A stretch of DNA of 64,000 bases, taken from Diprion similis. Its lineage: Eukaryota > Arthropoda > Insecta > Hymenoptera > Diprionidae. The DNA is taken from NCBI RefSeq assembly GCF_021155765.1, contig NC_060108.1:11319425-11383424 (forward strand), in the 5' to 3' direction. The position numbers and the translations under genes are program-made. Below are positions 35,908-48,400 of this stretch, piece by piece. The notes under the pieces are model-generated. The model ran no database searches and was not told where the DNA came from. It saw only the letters and a list, made by a program, of their open reading frames with translations. Each line of letters begins with the position of its first letter. Within the stretch, counting starts at the first letter, position 1.

Positions 35908-38900
35908 ATGAGGGACTTATTCTATTGCATTTTGGTGACAGTTTCACTAATTCAAGTAAACGCACGGGTGCAGCAAACGTAAGTACTGATAATATGCATT
36001 TGAATCTTTTTCTTCGTTTATATACCTCTAATCTGTACTTTTTTTTTAATGGAATACGAATATTGATAATTTCCTGTAACTTTACTTGTTCGCAAATATT
36101 TGAATGCTTCATATGGAGGGTCTCAGTAACAATAAATGCTTTATAAACTCTACCAGAGTCAAACAGGTTTTCGTGAACAATAGTTTTTTTTTTTTTTTTT
36201 TAATTATTCCAACGCAGCCTTAAATCGTTTGAGTGCACAGAATCGTTAACAGACATAACAATGGGCAAAACAAGTAGCAAAAAATTGTCCGTACTCACTA
36301 GCTCGTCGAGGTCATGTTGTACCTATAACGTTATTGTACAACATGACCGAATCAATCGCATGAGTGAATCACAATAAAGATTAACGCATTGCAAACTTTC
36401 AGATTCTATCGGTCGTACAAATGCCAGGATCATAAATGCTCCAGGACTCTACGTCCGCTTGCGGAACCTCCGCGTATTGGGAATTCTTTGGAAATTCTCG
36501 AGGAACATTCGACTTTGGCCGCCTGCAGACTTATCTGCGATTCTTTTGCCGCCCTCTGGCCGATTCCGACAGGCGTTACCACCCTTGGGAATAAAGTGAG
36601 ATGTGAAATAAAAAGTAGAGCTAAAAACTGAACAACATGATGATTATACAAATCGCGTGTGATTAACGCTGATTGAAGATTCCTTGACCTCCGATGATAG
36701 ATTTTTTTGAATATGTTTTTTTCGTAGATTCGTACCTAATGCCTACCGAAATTATACTCAATTTTGTCAGCGGAAAAACCATCGTCAAGTTTTCTCAAGT
36801 ATCAAACGATACTTCTAGTAATTTCTACTCAGAGGATTTTTTGTGATTTTTTTTCTGAAATATGTTGAGGCTCAAAATCCCTACATTTTTCCATTATTTA
36901 TTTTTGATTTTATTTAGTTGTGTATGCAATAATTGTGAAGCTTTAATCGGAAATGAAAAAAGTTATTCGATTCCAACGAACTTGAGAGAAAATCCGATTG
37001 GATATGGAATTCCTGTTTATCTCCAATTAGACTAATTGTTTTTACGAAACTTGAACACCAAAAAGAGCTTTCCGATATTAATTTTCAACTAAATGAAACC
37101 ATAATTAAACCAACATGCAATTAATCTTTTTGCCACAAACGTGCTTAATAAGATAGAAAAAATAAGATTATAGCTGCTTTAAAATTTGTGAAAGTTCAGA
37201 TACAAAAATCTTTCAAGATTCACAGTTTCTGAATTATTTGGTACAATATTTGCATAGTACACGGAAATCCATCCCTCCCAATTCAAATTCGTGACCATGG
37301 CCATCCCAGAAGGAGCAAAGAGCTTTGTCAACGAAATTACCGGGATTTTTGTGGAGAACCTTCAGAGCTTTTGCAGCAGAGAATACTTAGCTAAGAATGG
37401 CACCTCGATCACGGTCGTTCTCAATGTCAATTCTTCGGACCTCACTCTTGATTGGCTTACCAATGAATCGTACTCCTTGGATTTGCACTTCGACGATTCA
37501 GGTATGTGTAAAATTTAAGTGATCGCATGAATCTAGAAATGTTTCATTCACGCAGAAATCGAGAACCAAAATGAATTATCATTCTGAAAAGCAAAACGAA
37601 GAGTGCGGTTATGTTGCGATCTCTTCGACGAAGCTACTTTATTCGGCAGTTTGGGATGCGCACTTCGAACTGCGCATCAAAACTGCGGAATAAAGACTTT
37701 ATTCCGCAACTTTGTTCGCTGCCGTATAAAGCGTCACTTTACCGAACGAAAACAGCCACAAAAAGTGAACTTTTCAATGCCCATGCCGTAAAATAAGAAT
37801 TATGAAGTAAAAAGTGGTCATTTCGTTCGACATTCTTGAATAAAATAGTGTAAAATTCTCAATTTCAACTCACTGACTCATGCATAATATCAATTAATTT
37901 GAATTAGGTACCAAAGGCATGGCCAAGCTCATAGCTCAAACTGTCTACGGACTGAGACACGGGTTAGAAACATTGCTACAACTAACAGCACCAGTTATAA
38001 AGCACGGAGGCATTCGAGCTCTGGCTATCCTCACCTCGGCGAACATAAGAGATGCTCCAGCGTTTGTGCACAGAGGACTATCGTTGGATACTTCCCGGAA
38101 CTTTGTGACGGTTCCTGAAATCCTCAGAACGATCGACGGTCTTTCATCCTGCAAAATGAACGTTTTACACTGGCACGTGACCGACTCCCAGAGCTTTCCT
38201 CTCGAGATAAAACGAGTTCCTACCATGACGCAGTAAGCCTATTTGAATTTTCATTATCTAGGATTGGTTGAGGTGAACTATTTAATCAGTTTGGTTATAA
38301 GGTGATAACACCGGAAGTGGACTCCACTGTCGTGCTCTTCATAATTGTTGAGAATCAAAAGGATGAAGAATTTGGTATTAGGTACCTTATGAAACTTTGA
38401 AAGCGATTTCCTCTGAATTCACCAGAAAAAATCGTCTGGGTTTCGATCCAACAAAGTTGAAAGCACTCGAGATTTGTAGAGAAAATGCAATTCATAATAC
38501 TCGAAATCTCTCAGAAATATATTCCCAAACTATTGCAAAGAAAATAAATCGTCTCATAAATAAAACAGAGTCATTGTTCTGGCTTTTCCTCAGTTGTCAA
38601 TTTCATTTGAGAATGATTGAATCAAATGCTAAATGCCTCCATGATGTAACAAAAACGAGTCCTGCAGAAATAACGGTGGTTTATATATATATATATTAAT
38701 TATACTAGAAGTTAAAACTTAAAATCAAATGAAACTGTCATTCAAATCCAAGATTAAGAATTAACGATGGATAATATAATATTGAATTTGACTTCAAGAG
38801 TACAGCTTTTTCCACTGACTTCCAGATACGGTGCCTACAGTCAAGCACAGATTTACACAACTGAGAACGTCAAGTTGATATTGAAATACGGGAAGGCGAG

Positions 38901-40653
38901 AGGCGTCAGAGTGATCCCGGAGCTTGACATGCCAGCGCACAGTGGAGCAGGATGGGAATGGGGTGAAGAAGCTGGCCTCGGTCGACTGGGAGTTTGCATA
39001 GACTCGCAGCCTTGGCAAGAGTTCTGCATTCAGCCACCCTGTGGCCAACTCAACCCGACAAACGCCAACCTCTACGGTGTCCTCCGAGAAATTTATAAGG
39101 ACATTATAGAACTTTGGGGCCCCAATGAGGTCTTCCACATGGGAGGAGACGAGGTGCACTGTCCACCACATTGTCACTGCATGTTGAGACGATGGTAGTA
39201 GGTTTCCTTAGAATTCACGCCTTCTTTATGATTTTTTACAGGTTTTCATACCATGCTGGAACGCGACGAAAGAAATTACAGACGCGATGGTTAGTCGAGG
39301 CCTAGGTCAAGAGGTTCACGACTTTTTGCAGCTCTGGTCCGAATTCCAAGCATCCTTACTGAACATCGTCAACGAGGAGAGAGGCAAGGCAGGTGGTCGA
39401 AACGCAAGCACGATACTTTGGTCCTCATACCTCACCAGTCCAGAAGTGATTGAAAAATATTTGGACAAAAACCGATATGTTGTTCAAACCTGGGTCGAAT
39501 CTTCGTCTCCGATACCCCACCAGCTCCTTAGTTTAGGATACCGGATCATCGTCAGCACAAAGAACACTTGGTACCTTGACCACGGCTTTTGGGGTGATAC
39601 CAAGTACCACACATGGCGGGACGTATACAATAATCATATACCCAAAACGGTAAGTTTTTTATTTTCTGTCGAGGATCCTTCAAGGAGTTCTTAGCGTACA
39701 GTTTCATATACATGTAACGCATCAAGTTAACCATAGTATCAACCTCAAATTTATGTAAGTAGTGTAAGTGTAGATACTGTGAATAGACGACTCGATTACA
39801 ACCTTATCTCGGGGCATTGTTCAGATAAGGTGTATCTATTTAAAGCACTTACACTTATTAGATGATGTGACACATGTAGTATCAGTGACAGACTAGCACT
39901 AGAAAAACATTGATAATTACACTGGCGTAATAATTTTATGCGTGTGTTCATTGTATACTAAAAATATGTGGTAAAATCATGAGAGATTTGAAGCCGAGGT
40001 TTAAATTTTTGGAAGAAGCAAAGGGTTGGGAAAGAATTCATATTTTTAATGGGACCTCCTCGTTGAAACTTCGATCAAAGATCGAAGATCAGAAGATCGA
40101 TAGTATTTTTTAACCCAAGTGTCGTCGAGCTTTTTAATCCAGAGTGTGATTAACTTTGAAGTTAATGGGCAAAACGCAGAGACTAAGCAACCCTCGGTTG
40201 ACTTTTACTGCACTTAGCGTGTGACTTCACCAAGTCTCTTGATTCTATAACCACGGTAAACCTATTTTTGAAAAACCTCGAAAACTTAAGATACCGAATA
40301 TTTTTACTGATGGAGTGATAATATTTTCACTTCTACAAGCACTTGCCAGTTTTTAACTAGATTCACTGAAAGACTTATCATTAAAATGTTTCTTCTTTTA
40401 TAACAAGGACAAAGTTTTGGGTGGCGAAGTAGCATCCTGGGGAGAATACGTCGATAGCAGATCTCTGGATCCAAGACTTTGGCCACGCACAGCTGCAGCC
40501 GCGGAACGACTTTGGAGCAATCCACTCTTCATGTCAACCGCCAAAGCAGAGCCCAGACTTCACGGACATAGAGACCGTCTGACGATTCGAGGTATTAATT
40601 CGGATGCCATGGCACCCGAATGGTGCGCGCAGCACGATGCACAGTGCCAGTGA
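35908..40653 (+). CDS. GH20 beta-N-acetylhexosaminidase (chitooligosaccharidolytic type)
   Basis: Secreted or lysosomal glycosidase that removes terminal N-acetylglucosamine from chitin oligomers or N-glycans. Seven coding exons join in frame: 35908-35978, 36403-36595, 37258-37501, 37908-38232, 38826-39153, 39242-39649 and 40408-40653 (TGA 40651-40653), giving 604 residues, the usual length of insect hexosaminidases. The N-terminus is a signal peptide (about residues 1-19, LFYCILVTVSLIQVNA). The N-terminal GH20b domain includes LWPIPTGVTTLG. The barrel has NVLHWHVTDSQSFPLE, RVIPELDMPAHSGAGW and FHMGGDE, whose Asp386-Glu387 is the catalytic pair and falls exactly at an exon end. Later motifs are WSSYL, VVQTW, GGEVASWGEYVD and AAAERLWSNP. 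Several sequons (NSSD, NESY, NGTS, NAST) are present. I cannot assign it to the Hexo1, Hexo2 or fdl subgroup. A small exon between 39650 and 40407 cannot be excluded. Confidence 0.95.
36309..36350. repeat. Short perfect hairpin in hexosaminidase intron
   Basis: GGTCATGTTGTAC and its exact reverse complement GTACAACATGACC flank a 13-base loop. The 13-bp stem does not extend further. Role unknown. Confidence 0.7.
37580..37794 (+). mobile_element. MITE, copy 3 (module B only), hexosaminidase intron
   Basis: Closely matches module B of the element at 28938-29167 (phrases AAGCAAAACGAAGAGTG, TACTTTATTCGGCAGTTTGG and CTGCGGAATAAAGAC). The left terminal repeat is eroded and module A is absent. It lies in the intron between 37501 and 37908 and carries AATAAA on both strands. 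It shows that module B occurs without A. Confidence 0.85.
38233..38825 (+). other. Hexosaminidase intron with AT-rich open frame
   Basis: Intron between coding exons 4 and 5. It contains a 100-codon open frame (38397-38699) without recognisable similarity and a short TA repeat at its end. Treated as intronic. Confidence 0.6.
39650..40407 (+). other. Last hexosaminidase intron
   Basis: AT-rich intron. I see no extra exon in it, although family alignments would be needed to exclude a small one. Confidence 0.6.
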
Positions 40654-40677
40654 AAAATGAGTACGAACTATGATGCA

Positions 40678-40683
40678 AATAAA
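40678..40683 (+). terminator. Hexosaminidase poly(A) signal
   Basis: Canonical AATAAA 25 bases after the TGA stop, implying a very short 3' UTR. Confidence 0.6.
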
Positions 40684-41488
40684 GTCGATGATGAATATTG
40701 GAATCTAAAATGTGGGCGTGGCGCGAGCGAATATGGCGTCGCACTGGGCAATCAGCTGATTGTTTCAATCCCAGTTTGAGCTGAATTACACGAATATTGA
40801 TTGACAGACAACTCCGTGCTAACAGTTGCACTTCTGTTATGTCATATTGATTTGGTAAAGAGTGATATATGTATATATGCGTTGTGAAATGTCTTACTAT
40901 CAAATTCACTCTGGTTTGCCGTAAATCGAGTTTCTGTCGCCAGATGGCGTCTTTAAATATTCTGTATCTGTATGTATGCTGGTATCCGATTGCTCCGATC
41001 TCTGAATTATATTATAGACAAATTCTGTATTCGCAGAATTCAACCTGTGTTTACAAAATTCAATCCTTCATGTTTTTTTACAGATATATCATTGTGTCGA
41101 AATTTCTAACGAAGCCACAAAGATTAGCCTTTTCTTAACCCGCGACCGTCGATATTTTGTAGTACCCGAAGACGATGCATCCGACCATGGGTTGCCTGTC
41201 GCAAATTACTTGCTTAGGCACAATTTGTCAACTACCCTTCAAATTTGGCACACCTATGTATATACGAGTATAACTACTCTATACGTAACTTATTTCAATT
41301 TTACGTAAAGTAATTTCACCCGAAATTCGAATAGACACAAATATCATTGACTGAAAATGAGCACAATGAGTAGTGATTCGATATTTTGCTAGTAAATGCA
41401 GAAGTAGATACCATGACCCTTCTAAAATAATTTCAAACTTCAGTTTCAGATTCGATGAAATTTTCTGTGCATGTTATACATATACAAT

Positions 41489-41489
<1 letters not shown>

Positions 41490-41525
<36 letters not shown>
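41490..41525. repeat. (TA)n microsatellite
   Basis: About eighteen uninterrupted TA units. Confidence 0.9.
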
Positions 41526-41529
<4 letters not shown>

Positions 41530-42088
41530 TTTTATCAGTTTTTACGATAAGCATCGCTACTTGTGTTTGATCCAGAGGCGTGAAATCGAATTGATGTTTC
41601 GTTCCACTCGACTATTATTTATCTCTACGTGCGATTCGCGAGTCGGAAGCGAAAGAAATTCTGAAATCGTAGAAGCGGTGAATATTCAACAAGTCGGTAG
41701 TTTCGATCGGCCATAATTGATGTCACGTGATTTTATTTATATTATCATTATTTATAATAAACATTATGCTTCGGCCTCGAGTTTTTTATTTAGTAAGTAT
41801 TATGTATTAGACTGTACCAAAAAAATGGACTATTTTTTAAAAATAATTTCCAACTGAAAATATTGTTTCGATGATGAAAAAAAAGTACCATCAAAATTTA
41901 AGCTTTTAATATTGATATTTAGAGGTGCCTCATCACGATTTTCTATTTTCCGTAAGAATAACACGGCAAAAATGGTTCTTGCTCCTTGCAATTTTTATAA
42001 CTAGATAACGACGCGTCGTACAGAAAATTCATAAACATGTTTTTGTAGGAAATGAAAGGTTCTACAAAAAAAGTCTCTTGTCATTTTA

Positions 42089-42172
42089 CGATAAATCTAC
42101 TCTTTCAAAAGTTATTTGAGGTCAAACATCATCAAAGGACCTCAAATAACTTGTGAAGGAGTAGATTTATCG
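42089..42172. repeat. 84-base hairpin: 35-base arms, 14-base loop
   Basis: The left arm 42089-42123 and right arm 42138-42172 are reverse complements at 33 of 35 positions (arms begin CGATAAATCTACTC and end TTATTTGAGGTC). Size and shape match a pre-miRNA or the core of a small foldback repeat. Strand is not determinable. Confidence 0.75.
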
Positions 42173-43200
42173 ATTATAACGCCGTCGCGTTTCTTTTAGA
42201 TTCGAAATTCTATTAGATGCGGATTCAAAAGCCGGATTTGCTGTATAATACGGATCTGAACCCGGATTTTTGACGATTCTAATATGAATTTATCAATTCT
42301 ATCTAGTATATTTAGCATATAGAATTCATCGCGCGTCGAAACCCACGTGGTTAGGTCTATAGAGCTGAATTACATTTTCATTCGAAGATTTCGGAGATCG
42401 AGGATCGTTAATTGGATTTGTGAAAAAATGGAGCACATTAATTGAAGCGAGACGAAGTAGCTGAAGGCATATTCGGACTGCGCGCAATCGATTCCTCTTG
42501 CAAAATTACGTCTATACAATGCATGAAAGAATTTATTCCAGCATTTTTCAAAATCCTCAAAATTTTTACCAATTATTGAAAAGGGGGTTAACCTTGATTT
42601 TTTGCGATATTCAAATCTCGGAAACTTTTCTTCTCAGAATCGTTTCACAGGACGTTTTTCCCACTAATATGTACCCTCAGGAATGCGAAAAAGACGTAAA
42701 AAAGAGAAATGGATCAACAACAGGGGAATTGCGAACGAAATCTTACCTTTTTTGGCTGTAACTTTTAGGTATGTACGTTGCTCGCAGTGTATTCCATAGA
42801 GCTTGCCTATAAGTTAGAGATATAAAAAAATAATCAATAAATGTCACGTAATGCATTGAAATGAATCAAATATTGATTCGTTTTCAATATTGTTTATTGT
42901 TCAGAACAAAGCATTTTTTCAGTATGGACATGAAAAGGCATCTCAATTATGCACGAGTGCTGGACTCAGGAATAATGCGAATGAATTGGATTATCTTCTT
43001 ACCTCGAAAAACTGTCACCGTTTTAATCGATTTTCTTCTCCCTCCTTCATTTTCTGCGTTTCTTCACACTTCCAATCAATAATCCTAGATTCATCAATCC
43101 TTAAGATAAAAACGCAACTGTGAACAACTGACTTAACCACGTAGTTCAGACTCGCGGTATTTTGCAGTTGCGTCGGTATCCATTTTCATGAGCATCTGTT

Positions 43201-43481
43201 TGCCAACGACGGCGTTTTTAGCGTTGCAGCGTTGCCGCGTCAATTTGTGCGGTGAAAATTCAGCCTAATACATCGCTGACCGTTGTTGGTTATGCAGAAC
43301 TCTTGTTACCAGCGTAGTAAGTCACTCGGTCGATAATTCATGAACCTGCCTCGCGATAGTCTTTTGTATTTTCAGTCACGTGAGTTGCGTAGCTAGCTGT
43401 CATTTGTCAGTGGTCAAGCACAGTCTGCCTATTCTTCATGCTACAGGCTTGACAAAAGTGAAACAACGGAAGATCGCGAGC
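43201..43481 (+). promoter_or_regulatory. Probable promoter and 5' UTR of EMC8
   Basis: CpG-richer sequence (gcgttgcagcgttgccgcg near 43220) directly upstream of the EMC8 start codon; no TATA box. This fits a housekeeping promoter. The transcription start is not visible. Confidence 0.35.
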
Positions 43482-44990
43482 ATGGCGGAGGTTAGATTTT
43501 CGACGCGCGCTTACAGCAAGATAATTTTACACGCAGCGAAATATCCTCACTGTGCAATAAACGGTTTGCTATTAGCGGAGCAGAAGCCGAGAGATGCTTC
43601 CAGGTCGAAAGAACTCTACATCGTCGATGTCGTGCCCCTTTTTCACCTCTGTCTCCATGTATCGCCGATGGCTGAAGTCGCCTTGACTATGGTTAGTTTA
43701 CCTACTTTCGTTATTATTTATTATTCATGTATCAGCTGCTCGTATACGTGGCCCAACTCTGGCAAAGACTATATTTTACAATTTTGAACATGTCATGTTG
43801 TTGCTTGCTTCTTGCAGGTCGATCAAGTCGCTGCTCACCAAGGACTACTCATCGCTGGTTACTACTTGGCTAATGAAAATATTTCTGATTTAAGGTGTGT
43901 ATTCCCGGCTTTAAAAAGTTGACTGAAACTAGATACTTGATATGTAGCTTAAAACTTAAGTTATCGCCAACAATGAGTCGAATATTAAACGGATATAGGG
44001 TAACTGATATTTACCCTGAAGTGTGTCTCTTATTCCTAGATAACTTACCAAGTTCTACGTACACCACAAAAAATTATCAGAGTCTTGTTTTAGTAATAAC
44101 TTTAGGTACTTCGACCTAAGAGAAATCAGAAATTGAAAAAACCAGTTAAAAAACAATATCTACTCCTATTTTTAAAACCCATCACGTGTGTCGATTGTCC
44201 TAATCAATCTGAAAAGAGCAAGTCTTATATTTGTGTTCATCGCAATAAATCATCCTTTTTATACATTAAATATTGGTATGATTTCTTAGCGTGGACAAGC
44301 CAGCACACAGAATAGCCGACAAAATAGCAGAGAGCTATGCTTCGGCCTTATTAGTTGTGGTGAGTATGGAGGAAATTGGCAATTGTGATCATCAAGCCCA
44401 ATTTAGATATCATTCTCGGATTCAGTTGTCATTTTAGTTTCTCTTTAGTTTAGAACATAAAACATTTTTTTAAATTCTATTGTATGTTTCTAAAATGTCG
44501 GAAGATAAAATATTTCTTACTACAAAAGAAAACCAGTTTTTGTACATATAAAGAAAATTTTTAATTCGACGTGACATGACTAGTAAATTGTACAAAAGAA
44601 GGAAAAGATATTTTGAAGGAATATTCAAAATTACAGGTTGACAACAGGAAAGTTACGCTTCGCATGGACGAAAATCCCTTGAGAGTTTCACTAAATGTAG
44701 ATGGAAAATGGAAACCTATAGAAAAAAATAAGTATGGAATATTTATTGTACCTGATAATTCAGCATCTTGGTAATGATTAGCGAGTAATAACAACATCTG
44801 TCCTTTTATTTATAGGGTAAACTTAGATAAAGGTGTTCTAGATGGAGTTTCGACGATGTTGCAAGGGCAAGATTACCGCGATCTTGTCGACTTCGACAAT
44901 CATCTCGACAACATATCACTTGATTGGCAGAATAACGAATTGAACAAAATCATAGATGAAGCAATACAAGCTGTTGGCTTCGGTTCTTAA
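43482..44990 (+). CDS. EMC8: ER membrane protein complex subunit 8/9
   Basis: Cytosolic-face subunit of the EMC insertase, which places tail-anchored and multi-pass proteins into the ER membrane. Five exons join in frame: 43482-43691, 43818-43894, 44290-44359, 44637-44731 and 44816-44990 (TAA 44988-44990), giving 208 residues against about 210 in human EMC8. The N-terminus (MAEVRFSTRAYSKIILHAAKYP) followed by INGLLLAE and VVPLFHLCLHVSPMAEVAL is the family's MPN-like start. Then come QGLLIAGYYLANEN, ALLVVDNRKV and the C-terminal RDLVDFDNHLDNISLDWQN, matching the family's LVDFD-HLDDI region. Like vertebrate EMC8/9 it lacks the JAMM metal ligands, so it is a structural MPN fold. Insects normally carry one gene for the EMC8/9 pair. 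The start codon is the first in frame and in good context (AGCATGG). Confidence 0.95.
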
Positions 44991-45411
44991 TTTACATATT
45001 CGAGCGAATAGTGCCTCACAAAAATTCCACGGTAATTTAATTGCCAAGGGCCAAAAGGGGAGATAATTTACAGGGTTGCTGCAAGCCTGGAAAACTGAAA
45101 AAAGTGAGGGAAGTTTTCAATTTATTATAAAAAAAATTGGGTGAAAACGGGTAAAAATTCTTATTTGAATTCAGGATTCACGTTAATCATTGACAGAATC
45201 GTGAGTAATGTAAGCGAATGGTTCAATTTGCAAGTCAATTGTTAAATTCATTCGCGTTCTGATTTATACGACAGTTATATTCTATCTCGATATAAACAAA
45301 ACATGCAATAACATGAATATTACGCATTCCAGCTTTGCATTCTAGAACATAATATTATCTCAAATAGGTCCTGTAAAATGAATACGTAATTCGTAACACG
45401 TTCCGAATAAA
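44991..45411 (+). terminator. EMC8 3' UTR and poly(A) signal
   Basis: AT-rich sequence after the stop; canonical AATAAA at 45406-45411, about 415 bases downstream. Confidence 0.5.
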
Positions 45412-48400
45412 TGGTACTACAATCGTATTGAAGAAATAGTCTTAATTGGAAAACCTATAAAAATGACAACATTTTCACTGAAAAATTTGTAACAACCCTG
45501 AACTTTGCACAGAATCCTTAAGTACCATAATTTTACCGATTTCATAGTTCAACAAAAGTAACTTAATTTTTTTGATTTTTTTTTTTTTGTATTTATATCT
45601 GCACCTTTAAATCTTTTGTGTCACAAAATCTTTAATAAAATATGCAGACCTCTGAAAACCGAAGTCCGAAAAACTATTTCAATGTTGCATGTTTATTTTT
45701 ACAGATACATGCATATTACAAGAGTAGGAGAAAAGACAAATTTTGATACGATTGTGAAAGAAATGTTTATTCAGCTTAAGCTTTTCACAGATGATTTTAT
45801 GTTCATTCTACAAAATTTCAAGTTATTTGTAAGAAATTTTACAAATTATTTCGCCTTGCATTATTTTATTTGTTTTTATTTTTATTTATTGTTTGTATTA
45901 TTATTATTATTATTTGTTTTGTTTGTCAAATTTTTATCACTTTTCTTCTGTTAACAGTATACGATACACAATTAAACCATCAGTTATTTAGTTTAATTTT
46001 TTAACTTTCTGGCTTTTCAGCTGTACACAAATTACCTACACCTATATCTCTCGTCTCGCCTTTCTCACACTTATTCTTCGCTTCTTCTACCTTCTTTTGT
46101 TTCGTGGCATATTTCTGATTTCCATGCGCTCTTGAAATTGATTTGAATCACACACCAGCGATACAAATATTCGATAGAAATTTCAACTTTTCATTTATTC
46201 AGGTACAAAATTATTGAAATTTTATTCTAAGTCGGTATCTATGTACTCATTTACCGAATCACAACACTCTCCAGATGTTTACAGCTGCGGAACGATCCTC
46301 TGCGTCTCTTGTTTAGAAAACAAAAATAACCTTATTATTCAATTATTTAAACTTTATCTTCTTGCAAGCACAGGCAGGATATTTAATCATATCTTTTCAT
46401 AATTATTTCCAGCTTTATTTGATGCGGTGCGATAGATACGTGCAACAATTTGTCATAACCATTTGTTTTCTTGCCAGTCGATGCAGTTTAGTCAAAATTT
46501 GTCATAGGTGTCAACCTTGGATAAATTAATAATTCATTTGATGCCTTCTTGTTTGTTTCTATCTCTTTTTCTTCATTATATATACGCTTAACAAAAAGCT
46601 GTCTTGACTTGGGACATTATAAATCAAACTGCAACTAGTCGCATGTCGTTTGGTCACGTGTACTGTTTGATTATGTGTAGCGTAAACTGGTCGTCACTGC
46701 TATGATATATTATAAATACGCTATCGGTAATATTTGCGATTTTATTTTTATTTATTTTAATGTTTTGTTGGAAAATAGCACCCGTTAACATTAGTGTTAT
46801 TCATCTATATATATCCATATATTATGTATAATATTTATATCGTTATTTTTATTACCATAACGATATTATCGATATACATTATATCGGTATTCATTAAAGA
46901 ATTGTAATTTTGATAGTAATTTAATTTTCTTTCTGATAATTTTTTAAAATTGTCAAACTTAACAACACGATATGATCAAGCATATATATTATTATGGATT
47001 TTTACGGACCTACTTAGAAAAGTAGGATTTAAAAAATTTCTTTAAATTTATGACTTATTCAACGTTTTTTTTATCGTTAGTGTCTTACTTACATTTATAT
47101 CTCGCTCTACACGTAAAAATAGTGGCATGCTAATCACTAAGGCATTGATCAAGCTATCGCAGATTTTTCTGACGTCTCTATGAACTATACACAATGGTGC
47201 TACAGCTGCTTTGTGTGACATTAATATTATTTAACTTCTTACTGTTACGTTGTCGTTATCATAAATATTAATTTTAAACCCTAAACTCTGTGCCTGACGT
47301 AAAAATCATGTTTTCTGGCTGCAGGCTTCATTCTAAATATTTTTTAATACTTTTTACTACGTTTTTTCCATGTCATTATGCACAAGTTGTCTTGCACTTC
47401 TCATCTGTCGTTTATTCAATCGATTCTTATTCAACGGTAGATAAGCAAATATATTAGAAATAATCTTTGGATGAAATCTGGCGAGTACAGAATTTTTATA
47501 AATTATCACAAATTTCTAATAGCTTTCTCTTAACTTTTGTCCACGAAATTTATACTTACTTGAATACTGTTTGTAAGGTAATCCATAGTTGATATTCGCT
47601 ATAACGCATTCCAAACAAATGACATAAACCTTAACAATAATCATGCATTTAAAGTATTTGACCCCATTTTGCTTTTTCATCTCATCAAAGAAAATTATAC
47701 ATTTTTATAGAGTGTAGTTTGAGCTTGTGTTTGTGTGAAAATGACATAGTTTTAAAAACTTTTAGTAGGTATGACAAAACTTTTGAAAAAATTAAAAAAT
47801 TTGCTAGCGAAATAACAAGATTGTGCCACAAAATATCACCAGCATGAGTTTTCTGATTCGTGTTGTTGAACCAAAATTTTTCTAAACGAAAACAAAAAAT
47901 CTGTCATCAACTAGAGATAATAGAGATAATAAATTTTTTTATATTCCAATCTAGCCTCACTTTGAATTTTTCAGTGATATTACCATCGGATTATAGTTAC
48001 GCAAAATACTTATAACATTTTTGCCGTCATATATTAAATTGCAAAATTTGTGCAAGGAAGTAAAAATTTTGTTATAGTACTTTTAGTACAGTTTTTGTGT
48101 TTTCTTTAAATTCGTGGCTGACGTGTAACAGCTTAATGCTAAAAATATATAATATATCGCATTTTTATATGAGAATTTCCAACTATTATATACAAATAAT
48201 ACAGGATAAAAAATTTGAATTTCGTTTTTGAGACCTCTTGAAGTGTGGACGAAAATAGGAAAATTGACCAAGTTTTAGCCCTCTAGGACTCACTATCCGC
48301 ACCATTTTCGGATTGCAATTTTTAATCTTTACAAAATCGGATTTTTGTAAATTTTTATATTTCTTTTGTTGTCGGAAACGTATTATAAAAAGTTACACTC

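Larger units (their letters stand above)
40684..43200. other. Intergenic, no gene seen
   Basis: AT-rich DNA with a TA microsatellite (41490-41525) and an 84-base hairpin (42089-42172, listed separately). Open frames here are short and lack domains. Confidence 0.5.

Noticed and set aside
38397-38699. 100-codon frame inside a hexosaminidase intron
   Set aside because: It lies between two well-supported splice sites of an intact gene, ends in a TA repeat and has no recognisable similarity.
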